Notes under the pieces: model-generated
The model's input: only the letters and a program-made list of their open reading frames with translations
Told to the model about the DNA's origin: nothing
The model's database searches: none
From: Rhodovarius lipocyclicus
GTDB taxonomy: Bacteria > Pseudomonadota > Alphaproteobacteria > Acetobacterales > Acetobacteraceae
Assembly (NCBI RefSeq): GCF_009900765.1
Contig: NZ_JAAABL010000002.1
Coordinates: 248,001-312,000 of the forward strand
Reading direction: 5' to 3'
DNA: 64,000 nt
Program-made: the position numbers and the translations under genes
In this document: piece by piece, positions 34,246-42,973 of the stretch
How the letters are laid out: each line of letters starts with the position of its first letter
Position numbering within the stretch: position 1 is the first letter of the stretch

Positions 34246-34274
34246 ATGACCGCGATGCGGCGGGGTTTATTCGC
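34246..34274 (-). promoter_or_regulatory. Possible ECF-sigma autoregulatory promoter
   Basis: On the minus strand GCGAATAAA is followed after about 15 bases by GTCAT, resembling the GAATAAA/CGTC layout of some ECF promoters. A start near 34240 would give a leader of about 25 bases before the metallophosphoesterase gene. The match is by eye only. Confidence 0.35.
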
Positions 34275-34292
34275 GGCGGGCGCGAAAAAACT

Positions 34293-35501
34293 TCAACGGC
34301 GCGCTTGGCCGCCCTGGATCCAGGCGCGCAGGCGGCCCAGCGCCTCGGTCAGCAGGGCGTCATTCTTGCAGAAGGCGAAGCGCACATAATGGTCGGGCGC
34401 GCTCGGCGCGGCGTAGAAGGCGCTATTCGGGATCGCCGTCACCTTCGCTTCTTCCGTGATGGCGCGGCAGAAGGCCACATCATCCCCGGTCCAGCCCAGG
34501 GGGCGGACATCGACGGTGATGAAGTAGGTGCCGCGGGTTTCCAGCACGCCGAAGCCCAGATCGGCCAGCCCCTCACGCATCAGGTCGCGCTTGGACTGCA
34601 GCGTATCGGCGAGTGTCGTGAAGTAGCTGTCATCCTTCGCCAGCCCCACCGCCACGCCGCGCTGCAGATTGGGTGCGGTGGTGAAGGTCAGGTTCTGGTG
34701 CGCCTTGGCCACATTGGGCTGCAGCACTCGGTCGCAGGTGATGTAGCCCACCTTCCAGCCGGTCAGGTTGAAGGTCTTGCCGGCGCTGCCGATGCGCATG
34801 CAGCGCTGGCGCATGCCGGGCACCGACATCAGCGGGCGGTGCTTCCAGCCATCGAAGATCAGGTGCTCATACACCTCGTCGCAGATGGCGTAGCAGTCGT
34901 GCTTGCGCACCAGTTCGGCGATGAAGGCCAGCTCGGCTTCGGTGAACACCTTGCCGGTGGGGTTCATCGGCGTGTTGAACAGGATCGCCTTGGTCCGGGG
35001 CGAGAAGGCCGCGGCCAACTCCGCGCGCGGCAGATCCCAATGCGGCGGCTGCAGGCGCACCAGCTTGGGCACGGCGCCCAGCAGCCGTACCGTGGGGACA
35101 TAGGTGTCATACAGCGGCTCAAGGAGCACGACTTCGTCACCCGGGTTCAGCACGGCCATCAAACAGGCAGTGATGGCTTCGGTCGCGCCGGAAGTGACCA
35201 CAACCTCGGCACTCGGATCCACCTGAATGCCATAGAAACGTTCATTGTGGGCGGCGACGGCCTGGCGCAGTTCCGGCACGCCGGTCAGGGGCGGATACTG
35301 GTTGCGGCCGTCCTTCAGCGCCGCGGCGGCGGCGTCGATCACATCGGGCGGCCCGTCGTAATCCGGGAAGCCCTGGCCCAGGTTGATCGCGCCATGTTCG
35401 GTCGCAAGCGCGCTCATCACGGTGAAGATCGTGGTGCCGATGCCCGAGAGGATGGTGTTCTGGGGACGACTCGCGGGGCTGTTCGGCGCTGCTTCAGACA
35501 T
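34293..35501 (-). CDS. Class I/II aminotransferase
   Basis: A 402-residue fold-type I PLP aminotransferase. The Schiff-base lysine is in GSAGKTFNLTGWKVGY, with the PLP-contact segments NTPMNPTGK and ICDEVYEHLIFD upstream. It resembles the YbdL/kynurenine aminotransferase-like group, which often uses methionine or aromatic amino acids; the substrate is not certain. I chose ATG 35501; the frame extends to 35648 but the extra N-terminus is unlike the family. It diverges from glnB with about 250 bases between start codons. Confidence 0.9.
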   Translation of the reverse strand: MSEAAPNSPASRPQNTILSGIGTTIFTVMSALATEHGAINLGQGFPDYDGPPDVIDAAAAALKDGRNQYPPLTGVPELRQAVAAHNERFYGIQVDPSAEVVVTSGATEAITACLMAVLNPGDEVVLLEPLYDTYVPTVRLLGAVPKLVRLQPPHWDLPRAELAAAFSPRTKAILFNTPMNPTGKVFTEAELAFIAELVRKHDCYAICDEVYEHLIFDGWKHRPLMSVPGMRQRCMRIGSAGKTFNLTGWKVGYITCDRVLQPNVAKAHQNLTFTTAPNLQRGVAVGLAKDDSYFTTLADTLQSKRDLMREGLADLGFGVLETRGTYFITVDVRPLGWTGDDVAFCRAITEEAKVTAIPNSAFYAAPSAPDHYVRFAFCKNDALLTEALGRLRAWIQGGQARR

Positions 35502-35685
35502 GGTGGTTCCGGGGGTTCCTGGATGCGGCCGGGTATTTATCGGGCGCGATGGCTGGCTGCGCAAGAAGGGGCCAGCGATTGCCCATTTTGTGGGCTGCCC
35601 GCGTAAGATCCAATCATTCCAGCGCGGTTTCGCGGAGCTAGTCACCACCCCCCGGATTGTGGCCTACTGCACTCCCATGCCATGA

Positions 35686-36093
<408 letters not shown>

Positions 36094-36101
36094 CCCATTC
36101 C

Positions 36102-36123
36102 GGGCGTCCCGGTCGGGGCGCCC
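36102..36123 (+). terminator. Hairpin just after glnB, possible partial terminator
   Basis: Stem GGGCGTCCC/GGGGCGCCC with one wobble pair and a GGTC loop, eight bases past the glnB stop, followed by AGAACTTTG. The weak T-run suggests partial termination or mRNA stabilisation, letting glnB and glnA be expressed at different levels. Confidence 0.45.
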
Positions 36124-36149
36124 AGAACTTTGCCGCGCCGGCTGGGGAG

Positions 36150-36212
36150 AGCGTCCCGGGCCAGGATCGAGGCAGCGGCGGATATCCGCCGGAACCATCT
36201 CACTGGGACGCT
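36150..36212 (+). promoter_or_regulatory. Structured glnA leader
   Basis: Outer arms AGCGTCCC (36150-36157) and GGGACGCT (36205-36212) enclose a perfect 16-base palindrome CGGCGGATATCCGCCG (36176-36191). The whole element ends 18 bases before the glnA start, close to its AGGAG ribosome site. It could be an RNA leader structure or a protein-binding site. Confidence 0.45.
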
Positions 36213-36230
36213 GACTAGCAGGAGACCCTC

Positions 36231-37655
36231 ATGGCGAAGAAGCCCAACGACGCCGTTGCCAAGGTCATGGAAATGATCAAGGAGAACAGCGTCGAGTACG
36301 TTGACCTCCGGTTCACCGACCCCCGCGGCAAGTGGCAGCACACGGCACAGCACGTGTCCACCATCGAGCCCGAGGTGTTTGAGGAAGGCTTCATGTTCGA
36401 CGGTTCGTCGATCGCTGGCTGGAAGGCGATCAACGAGTCCGACATGATCCTGATGCCGGATGCGGGCTCCGCCTGCATGGATCCGTTCTCGGCCAAGCCG
36501 CAGCTGATCCTGTTCTGCGACATCTATGAGCCCTCGACCGGCCAGCGCTACAACCGCGACCCGCGCTCGACCGCCAAGAAGGCCGAAGAGTACCTGAAGA
36601 GCACCGGCATCGGTGACACCGCCTTCTTCGGCCCCGAGGCCGAATTCTTCGTGTTCGACAACGTGAAGTTCGGCACGGGCGGCAACTACGGCATCTACAA
36701 GCTCGAGAGCATCGAGGGCCCCGACGCCGGCCTGAAGGACTTCCCGGAAGGCAACATGGGCCATCGCCCGGGCGTGAAGGGTGGCTACTTCCCGGTGAAC
36801 CCGGTTGACAGCGAAGTCGACCTGCGCGCCGAGATGCTGTCCACCATGATCGAGATGGGCGTGCCCGGCGAGAAGCATCACCATGAGGTGGCGCAGAGCC
36901 AGCACGAGCTCGGCACGAAGTTCGGCACACTGGTGAAGCAGGCCGACTTCATGCAGATCTACAAGTATGTGATCCACAATGTGGCCCACAGCTACGGCAA
37001 GTCCGCCACCTTCATGCCGAAGCCGATCTACGGCGACAACGGCTCGGGCATGCACGTCCACCAGTCCATCTGGAAGGGCAACAAGCCGGTGTTCGCGGGC
37101 AACGGCTATGCCGACCTGTCCGACACGGCGCTGTACTACATCGGTGGCATCATCAAGCACGCGAAGGCGCTGAACGCCTTCACGAACCCGTCCACCAACT
37201 CCTACAAGCGCCTGATCCCGGGCTTCGAGGCCCCCGTGCTGCTGGCCTATTCGGCCCGCAACCGTTCCGCCTCCTGCCGCATCCCCTACGCGACGAGCCC
37301 CAAGGCCAAGCGCGTGGAGGTCCGCTTCCCGGATCCGACGGCGAACCCCTACCTCGCCTTCGCCGCCATGCTGATGGCCGGCCTCGACGGCATCAAGAAC
37401 AAGATCCACCCGGGCGAAGCCATGGACAAGGATCTGTACGACCTGCCCCCCGAGGAGCTGAAGGGCATCCCGACGGTGTGCGGTTCGCTGCGTGAAGCCC
37501 TGGGCGCGCTGGCTGCCGACCATGACTTCCTGCTGGCTGGCGACGTGTTCTCGAAGGACCAGATCGAGAGCTACATCGAGCTGAAGTGGCAGGAAGTGTA
37601 TCGCTTCGAGCACACCCCGCACCCGGTCGAGTTCGAGATGTACTACTCCTGCTGA
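36231..37655 (+). CDS. glnA: Glutamine synthetase type I
   Basis: Makes glutamine from glutamate and ammonium with ATP; dodecameric cytosolic enzyme. The 474-residue length is normal. Visible signatures are [17 protein letters not shown], the metal-site [11 protein letters not shown], the ATP-binding [19 protein letters not shown], and the adenylylation Tyr403 in LYDLPPEE, so it belongs to the GlnE-regulated subclass. AGGAG precedes ATG 36231 by nine bases. It follows glnB after 137 structured bases and ends at a strong terminator. Confidence 0.99.
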   Translation: MAKKPNDAVAKVMEMIKENSVEYVDLRFTDPRGKWQHTAQHVSTIEPEVFEEGFMFDGSSIAGWKAINESDMILMPDAGSACMDPFSAKPQLILFCDIYEPSTGQRYNRDPRSTAKKAEEYLKSTGIGDTAFFGPEAEFFVFDNVKFGTGGNYGIYKLESIEGPDAGLKDFPEGNMGHRPGVKGGYFPVNPVDSEVDLRAEMLSTMIEMGVPGEKHHHEVAQSQHELGTKFGTLVKQADFMQIYKYVIHNVAHSYGKSATFMPKPIYGDNGSGMHVHQSIWKGNKPVFAGNGYADLSDTALYYIGGIIKHAKALNAFTNPSTNSYKRLIPGFEAPVLLAYSARNRSASCRIPYATSPKAKRVEVRFPDPTANPYLAFAAMLMAGLDGIKNKIHPGEAMDKDLYDLPPEELKGIPTVCGSLREALGALAADHDFLLAGDVFSKDQIESYIELKWQEVYRFEHTPHPVEFEMYYSC

Positions 37656-37680
37656 TCCCTTCCGGGACCAGAAGACAGAA

Positions 37681-37709
37681 ACCCGCCGGAGCGATCCGGC
37701 GGGTTTTTT
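37681..37709 (+). terminator. Rho-independent terminator of glnA
   Basis: Perfect 10-base stem ACCCGCCGGA/TCCGGCGGGT with a GCGA tetraloop followed by six T residues, 25 bases past the glnA stop. Confidence 0.93.
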
Positions 37710-37778
37710 GTTGCCTGTTCCGCCGCACGGTGTTCCATGCTAACTTGCATGCAAGAATAACGTCCGGGAGAGAACATC

Positions 37779-38741
37779 ATGCGCCGCCGCGCCCTTATTG
37801 CGTCCGCATTGGCTGCCCCAGCGCTGGCACAGGCCCAGTCGCGCAGCATCACCATCATGTGCCCATTCGCCGCGGGCGGGCCCACAGACCTGATCTCCCG
37901 CCTGATGGCGGAATACATGGGGCCGCATCTGGAAGCGCAGATGGTGGTGGAGAATGTGACCGGTGCCGGCGGCACCATTGCCGCCGCCCGGGTGGCGCAG
38001 GCGCGCCCCGATGGCACTACGCTGTTGATGCATCATATCGGCCTGGCCAGCGCCGCCACGCTCTATCGCCGGCTGCCCTTCAATGTGGAAGAAAGCTTCG
38101 CCCCCATCGGGTTGGTCACCGAGGTGCCGCAGATGGTGGTTGCCCGCTCCGACTTCCCGGCGGCGAACCTGAACGAACTGCTTGCCAAGATGCGCAGCGA
38201 AGGCGACAAGCTGACCATCGGCCATTCGGGCCAGGGCAGCAGCGATCATCTGGCGGGCATGCTGCTGCAGCGAGAGGCCGGCACGAACCTGACCGCCGTC
38301 GGCTTCCGCGGCTCCGCCCCGGCCACCACGGAATTGATGGCCGGGCGCCTCGATCTTTATGCCGGCCAGGCCACTATCCTGGCGCCCTTGGTACGGGAGA
38401 ACCGGGTGCGTGCCTTCGCCGTGGCCTCGGAGACGCGCCTGCCCGGCCCCGTGCTGGATGGTGTGCCCACCGCGCTGGAGGCCGGCCACGGCGACCTGAC
38501 CATGAGCGTGTGGCACGCCCTCTATGCTCCGCGCGGCACGGATGAGGCTCTGGTGAACCGCTTCTCCGTTGCTTTGCAGCGTGCCCTGCAGGCCCCGCGT
38601 GTGATCCAGCGCTTCGCGGAGCTGGTGACGGTGCCGGTGGTGGCGGAGCGCGCCACGCCCGAATACCATCGCCGCTTCCTGGCTGCCGAGGTGGCGCGCT
38701 GGCGGCCCATCATCCAGGCCTCCGGCGCCTACGCGGATTGA
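37779..38741 (+). CDS. Bug-family substrate-binding protein (tripartite tricarboxylate transporter)
   Basis: A 320-residue periplasmic solute receptor of the TctC/Bug family. A short signal peptide (about 1-19, ALAQA cleavage) is followed by ITIMCPFAAGGPTDLISRLMAE and the VENVTGAGGTIAAARVA loop typical of the fold; the C-terminus contains WHALYAPRGT. No TctA or TctB membrane genes are near, so it is an orphan receptor, as is common in Acetobacteraceae. Ligands are usually carboxylates; this one is unknown. The gene stands alone between the glnA terminator and an aminotransferase gene. Confidence 0.92.
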   Translation: MRRRALIASALAAPALAQAQSRSITIMCPFAAGGPTDLISRLMAEYMGPHLEAQMVVENVTGAGGTIAAARVAQARPDGTTLLMHHIGLASAATLYRRLPFNVEESFAPIGLVTEVPQMVVARSDFPAANLNELLAKMRSEGDKLTIGHSGQGSSDHLAGMLLQREAGTNLTAVGFRGSAPATTELMAGRLDLYAGQATILAPLVRENRVRAFAVASETRLPGPVLDGVPTALEAGHGDLTMSVWHALYAPRGTDEALVNRFSVALQRALQAPRVIQRFAELVTVPVVAERATPEYHRRFLAAEVARWRPIIQASGAYAD

Positions 38742-38755
38742 TTTTTGGCGTAAAT

Positions 38756-38782
38756 CCGCGCGCTGCCCGGGTTGGCGCGCGG
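38756..38782 (+). terminator. Hairpin between the Bug gene and aspC-like gene
   Basis: Perfect 8-base arms CCGCGCGC/GCGCGCGG with an 11-base loop, 15 bases past the stop. No T-run follows, so its role as a terminator is uncertain. Confidence 0.4.
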
Positions 38783-38831
38783 AGGTTCCGGCATTAGCCT
38801 CCGGCGCTCTTTTGCCTTTGAGGATAACGCC

Positions 38832-40034
38832 ATGCCCGCCCTTGCCGACCGGCTCAACGACGTGAAGATGTCCGCCTCCGTGGTGATGGGGGTGAAAGCG
38901 CGGGAGCTCGCGGCCCAGGGCATTGAGGTGATCAGCCTCAACACCGGTGAACCCGATTTCCCGTCGCCCGCCCATGCCATCGAGGCCGCGCACAAGGCGG
39001 CGCTGGCCGGGGACACGAAGTATCCGCCGCAGGATGGTACCAAGGCGCTCAAGCTGGCCATCCAGAAGAAGTTCAAGCGCGACAACAACCTCGACTACGC
39101 GCTGGACGAGATCATGGTCGCCAATGGCGGCAAGCAGATCATCTTCAACGCCTTCATGGCCACGCTGAACCCGGGCGATGAGGTGGTGATCCCCGCCCCC
39201 TACTGGATCAGCTACGCCGACATGGCCAAGGTGGCCGGTGGCGTGCCGAAGACCGTGAGCTGCCCGCAGAACAACGGGTTCCGCTTGCGCGCCGAAGATC
39301 TTGAGGCGGCGATCACCCCCAAGACCAAGTGGGTGCTGCTGAACTTCCCGAACAACCCGACTGGCGCCGCCTGCTCGCGCGCCGACATGCAGGCCATCGC
39401 CGATGTGCTGCTCCGCCACCCTCATGTGTGGGTGATGACGGACGATATGTACGAGCACCTGATCTATGACGGCTTCGAATTCTGCACGATCGCCGAGGTG
39501 GAGCCGCGCCTGAAGGACCGGGTGCTGACGGTGAACGGCGTGTCCAAGACCTATGCCATGACCGGCTGGCGCGTGGGCTTCTGCGGCGGCCCGAAGGCGC
39601 TGGTGAAGGGCATGATCAACATGCAAGGCCAGGCGACCAGCGGCATTTCCACGGTCAGCCAGGCTGCCGCGGTCGCCGCGCTGGAAGGCCCGCAGGATCT
39701 GGTGGCGGAGCGCCGCGAGGAATATCGTGCCCGCCGCGATCTGGTGGTGGAGCTGCTGAACGGTGCCCCGGGCATGATCTGCCATAAGCCGGAAGGCGCT
39801 TTCTACGTGTTCCCGGACATCGCGGGTTGCCTGGGCAAGACCTCGGCGGGTGGCCGCAAGATCGAGAGCGACACGGATTTCGCCATGGCGCTGCTCGAGG
39901 AGAAGTATGTGGCCACCGTGCAGGGCGCGGCCTATGGCATGAGCCCCTATATCCGCATCAGCTACGCCACGGACCGCGAGACCCTGCGTGACGCCTGCAT
40001 CCGCATTCAGGAGTTCTGCAAGGGTCTGTCGTGA
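38832..40034 (+). CDS. Aspartate aminotransferase-like enzyme
   Basis: A 400-residue class I aminotransferase of the AspC/aspartate-prephenate group found in alphaproteobacteria. Seen: SLNTGEPDFPSP near the N-terminus, LLNFPNNPTGAACSR, the Asp/Tyr pair in MTDDMYEHLIYDGF, and the Schiff-base lysine in NGVSKTYAMTGWRVGF. ATG 38832 has GAGGA eight bases upstream. Its stop overlaps the GTG start of the double GNAT gene. Likely interconverts aspartate and oxaloacetate; prephenate use is possible and cannot be decided. Confidence 0.93.
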   Translation: MPALADRLNDVKMSASVVMGVKARELAAQGIEVISLNTGEPDFPSPAHAIEAAHKAALAGDTKYPPQDGTKALKLAIQKKFKRDNNLDYALDEIMVANGGKQIIFNAFMATLNPGDEVVIPAPYWISYADMAKVAGGVPKTVSCPQNNGFRLRAEDLEAAITPKTKWVLLNFPNNPTGAACSRADMQAIADVLLRHPHVWVMTDDMYEHLIYDGFEFCTIAEVEPRLKDRVLTVNGVSKTYAMTGWRVGFCGGPKALVKGMINMQGQATSGISTVSQAAAVAALEGPQDLVAERREEYRARRDLVVELLNGAPGMICHKPEGAFYVFPDIAGCLGKTSAGGRKIESDTDFAMALLEEKYVATVQGAAYGMSPYIRISYATDRETLRDACIRIQEFCKGLS

Positions 40035-41029
40035 CCATCCGCGCCGGGCAGGATGCGGATGCCGCGCACTACATTCGCCTGATCGGCGACGCCTGGGCGG
40101 AATTCCCGGGCGTTGTCTTCGATGTGGATGCGGAACTGCCGGAACTGCACCATCTGGCGAGCTGGTTCGAAGGGCAGGGTGGGCGCGTCTGGCTGGCCGA
40201 AGGGCCGGACGGCGTGCCCCAGGGCATGGTCGGCGTGCGCCCGCACGGCTCCGACCAGGCCTGGGAAATCTGCCGCATGTATGTGGACAAGGCGGCGCGG
40301 GGCACGGGCCTCGCGCATCGCCTGTTGGACCAGGCCGAAAACCACGCGCGTGAGCAAGGCGCGGAGCGGCTGATCCTCTGGACCGACACTCGCTTCGCCG
40401 GAGCGCACAAGTTCTACGAGAAGCGGGGCTTTGTCCGGCAGGGGGCTATCCGGATCCTGGATGACCTCTCGAAATCCCTGGAGTTCCGCTACGCCAAGCC
40501 GCTGAGCGGGCTGGTGGTGGATATCCTGGACGCCGCGGCCGCCACGAGCGTGGAGCTGCGGCTGACCGAGATCCTGATGGCCTGCGTGGAGGATGGCGCC
40601 TTCGTCTCCTTCTTGAAGCCGCTGGCGAAGCATGAGGCGCAGGCCTATTGGCGCCGGATCTCTGGCGAGGTGGCGGCGGGCGATCGTATCCTGCTGGCCG
40701 CCTGGCATGAAGGGCGGATCGCCGGCACGGTGCAGCTGCGGCTGTCCACGCCGCAGAACCAGCGGCATCGGGCGGAGATCGAGAAGCTGCTGGTGCATCC
40801 CTCGGCGCAGCGCCTGGGCATTGGCCGCCATCTGCTGCAACGGGCGGAGCAGAGCGCCCAGCGCCTGGGCCGCAAGCTGCTGACGCTGGACACGCGCGCG
40901 GGCGACAAGGCCGAGCCGCTCTACCGTGCCCTGGGCTGGACGGAGACCGGGCGTGTTCCGGGCTATGTCATGGATGAAACCGGGCGCGTCTTCGACACGC
41001 TGTTCTTCCACAAGACCCTGCCGGTTTAG
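40031..41029 (+). CDS. Tandem two-domain GNAT acetyltransferase
   Basis: A 332-residue protein with two complete GNAT domains. The first (about 1-155) has YVDKAARGTGLAHRLLDQAE as its acetyl-CoA loop and FYEKRGFV; the second (about 185-330) has LVHPSAQRLGIGRHLLQRAE and LYRALGWTETG. The GTG start overlaps the aminotransferase stop by four bases, so both are coupled. The acceptor is unknown. It overlaps the convergent phosphatase gene by four bases at its 3' end. Confidence 0.9.
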   Translation: MTIRAGQDADAAHYIRLIGDAWAEFPGVVFDVDAELPELHHLASWFEGQGGRVWLAEGPDGVPQGMVGVRPHGSDQAWEICRMYVDKAARGTGLAHRLLDQAENHAREQGAERLILWTDTRFAGAHKFYEKRGFVRQGAIRILDDLSKSLEFRYAKPLSGLVVDILDAAAATSVELRLTEILMACVEDGAFVSFLKPLAKHEAQAYWRRISGEVAAGDRILLAAWHEGRIAGTVQLRLSTPQNQRHRAEIEKLLVHPSAQRLGIGRHLLQRAEQSAQRLGRKLLTLDTRAGDKAEPLYRALGWTETGRVPGYVMDETGRVFDTLFFHKTLPV

Positions 41030-41700
41030 GCCGACAGGAACTCCAGCTTCTCACCCTCGAATACGCCGCAGGTCAACGGGCCGCCGAACACGGCGCCCGT
41101 GTCCAGGTTGACCCGGTTGCTGTGGCGTTCGGGGGTGCGGCCCCGCGTGGGGGTGTGGCCATGCACCACCACCACGCCGTGCTCCGCCTCGCTGTCCAGG
41201 AAGGGACGGCGAATGCGCAGCAGATCCTCCGGATCCTGCTCGTCGATCGACACGCCGGGGCGGATGCCCGCATGCACGAACAGATAGCCACCTTGCCGGT
41301 GGCTCAGGCGCAACTGGCGCATCCAGGCCACATGCTCGGTGGGTGGGCGCCAGGCGGTGCGGGGGCCCGCCGGGTCCAGCCCCCAGCTGCGCAGCGCGGC
41401 ATCGCCGCCATAGGCCAGCCAATCGGCGCAGGCGGCCCCTTCGCCCTCCATGGCGGCCAGGGCTGTGGCTTCGTGATTGCCCTTCAGGAAGATGCTCGGC
41501 AGGTCGAAGCGCATCAGGGTGCGCACCACGCCCGCGCTGTCCGGCCCGCGGTCGATGTAGTCACCCAGGTGCACCACCAGCGGGCGGGCGATGGGATAGG
41601 CCTTCAGATCCGCGCGGATGGCCGCGTGCAGGGCCTTCAGCTTGTCCAGGCAGCCATGGATATCTCCGATGGCATAGATGCGTTCACCACGCGGCAGCAT
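41026..41700 (-). CDS. Serine/threonine phosphatase-like metallophosphoesterase
   Basis: A 224-residue cytosolic calcineurin-fold phosphatase of the PrpE/ApaH-like type. The metal and phosphate motifs are complete and in order: IGDIHGCLD, LGDYIDRGPDS, LKGNHEATAL, FVHAGIRPG and VHGHTPT. Relatives dephosphorylate proteins or diadenosine polyphosphates; the target is not known here. It is transcribed alone, downstream of prfB on the minus strand with a strong hairpin between them. Confidence 0.9.
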   Translation of the reverse strand: MLPRGERIYAIGDIHGCLDKLKALHAAIRADLKAYPIARPLVVHLGDYIDRGPDSAGVVRTLMRFDLPSIFLKGNHEATALAAMEGEGAACADWLAYGGDAALRSWGLDPAGPRTAWRPPTEHVAWMRQLRLSHRQGGYLFVHAGIRPGVSIDEQDPEDLLRIRRPFLDSEAEHGVVVVHGHTPTRGRTPERHSNRVNLDTGAVFGGPLTCGVFEGEKLEFLSA

Positions 41701-41720
41701 GCGTTCCGTTTACCCGTTTC

Positions 41721-41749
41721 CTGCGTTGCGGCCACGGGGCCGCAAGCAG
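41721..41749 (-). terminator. Hairpin after prfB
   Basis: Stem TTGCGGCC/GGCCGCAA with a 4-base loop, extended by CTGC/GCAG across a one-base bulge, about 20 bases past the prfB stop. There is no T-run; a terminator or mRNA-end stabiliser is likely. Confidence 0.45.
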
Positions 41750-41768
41750 GGCGTGCTGTCAACAGGGC

Positions 41769-42900
41769 TCAGCGCGCGGAGGCGCTGGCCTCGCTGCGGG
41801 TGCTGCCGGCGCGTTGCGCCAGGGCGGCGGCCATGAACTCGTCGATCTCGCCATCCAGCACCGCGTCCGGATTGCCTTTTTCGAGGTTCGTCCGCAGATC
41901 CTTCACCAGCTGATAGGGCTGCAACACATAGTTGCGGATCTGATGGCCCCAGCCGATGTCGGTCTTGCCGGCTTCGATGCCGTCGCTGATGGCCTCGCGC
42001 TTGCGCAGTTCCAGCTCGTACAGGCGCGCCTTCAGCATATCCATCGCGATGACGCGGTTGCGGTGCTGGCTGCGGTCCTGGGTGGAGGCCGCGACGATGC
42101 CGGTCGGGATATGCGTGAAGCGCACGCCCGATTCCGTCTTGTTCACGTGCTGCCCGCCAGCGCCGGAAGCCCGGAAGGTGTCCGTCTTGATGTCGGCCGG
42201 ATTGATCTCGATCTCGATCTTGTCGTCGATCACCGGATAGACATAGACGCTGGCGAAGCTGGTCTGGCGGCGGGCGGCCGCGTCGAAGGGGCTGATGCGC
42301 ACCAGCCGGTGCACGCCCGTTTCGGTCTTCAGCCAGCCGAAGGCGTTGGGGCCGCTGATCTGTAGCGTGGCCGACTTGATGCCGGCCTGCTCGCCTTCGG
42401 ATTGCTCGGTCAGCGTCACCTTGTAGCCGCGCATCTCGGCCCAGCGCATGTACATGCGCAGCAGCATCTGGGCCCAGTCCTGGGCCTCGGTGCCGCCGGC
42501 GCCGGCGTTCACTTCCAGATAGGCATCGTTGGGATCGGCCTCGCCGGACAGCAGGCTCTCGATCTCACGCCGCTTGGCTTCGGCGGCCAGAAGCTGAAGA
42601 TCGGCCACGGCCGCATCGGCGGTCGCGGTGTCTTCTTCCATCTCGGCCAGCTCGATCAGTTCCAGCGCGTCGCGCACGTCCTGTTCAAGCTTGGTCACGC
42701 CATTGATCTGGGTATCCAGCCGCGTGCGTTCCCGCATCAGCTTCTGGGCCTGATCGGCATTGTTCCAGAGGGTAGGGTCCTCCGCCCGAGCGTTCAGCTC
42801 CTCGAGGCGGCGTGTTGCGGCATCCCAGTCAAAGATGCCTCCTCAGCAGGGACACCGAAGCGGTGATCTGCTCGTGCAATTGTGTGGCGTCTGCTCGCAT
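41769..42900 (-). CDS. prfB: Peptide chain release factor 2, with programmed +1 frameshift
   Basis: RF2 releases nascent chains at UGA and UAA. A 23-codon first frame starts at ATG 42900 and stops at an in-frame TGA (42829-42831). A +1 shift there joins it to the main frame, giving 376 residues. The second frame begins [13 protein letters not shown] and carries the stop-reading tripeptide SPF in [11 protein letters not shown] and the catalytic GGQ in [16 protein letters not shown]. The annotation must bridge both frames; reading only from the later ATG at 42737 would lose about 54 residues. The first-frame start has no clear ribosome site. Confidence 0.95.
42828..42843 (-). promoter_or_regulatory. 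prfB autoregulatory frameshift site
   Basis: On the minus strand the site reads AGGAGG-CAT-CTT-TGA-C. The internal Shine-Dalgarno-like AGGAGG sits three bases before the CTT slippery codon, the same spacing as in E. coli, and TGAC is a poor termination context. Low RF2 therefore favours the +1 shift and RF2 synthesis. Confidence 0.95.
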
Positions 42901-42938
42901 GATCGGCGGTGTATGCGGCCTGGGGGCCGGCAGGGCAA

Positions 42939-42964
42939 GGGGGCAGAGCGTGAGCCCTGCCCCC
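42939..42964 (-). terminator. Hairpin after rne
   Basis: On the minus strand an 11-base stem (GGGGGCAG then a G-T wobble and two more pairs) closes on TCAC, about ten bases past the rne stop. Only two T residues follow, so termination may be partial or Rho-assisted before prfB. Confidence 0.6.
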
Positions 42965-42973
42965 GAACACCTG

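Noticed and set aside
42829-42831. In-frame TGA in prfB taken as a pseudogene mutation
   Set aside because: It is the programmed frameshift stop: CTT-TGA-C with AGGAGG three bases upstream.
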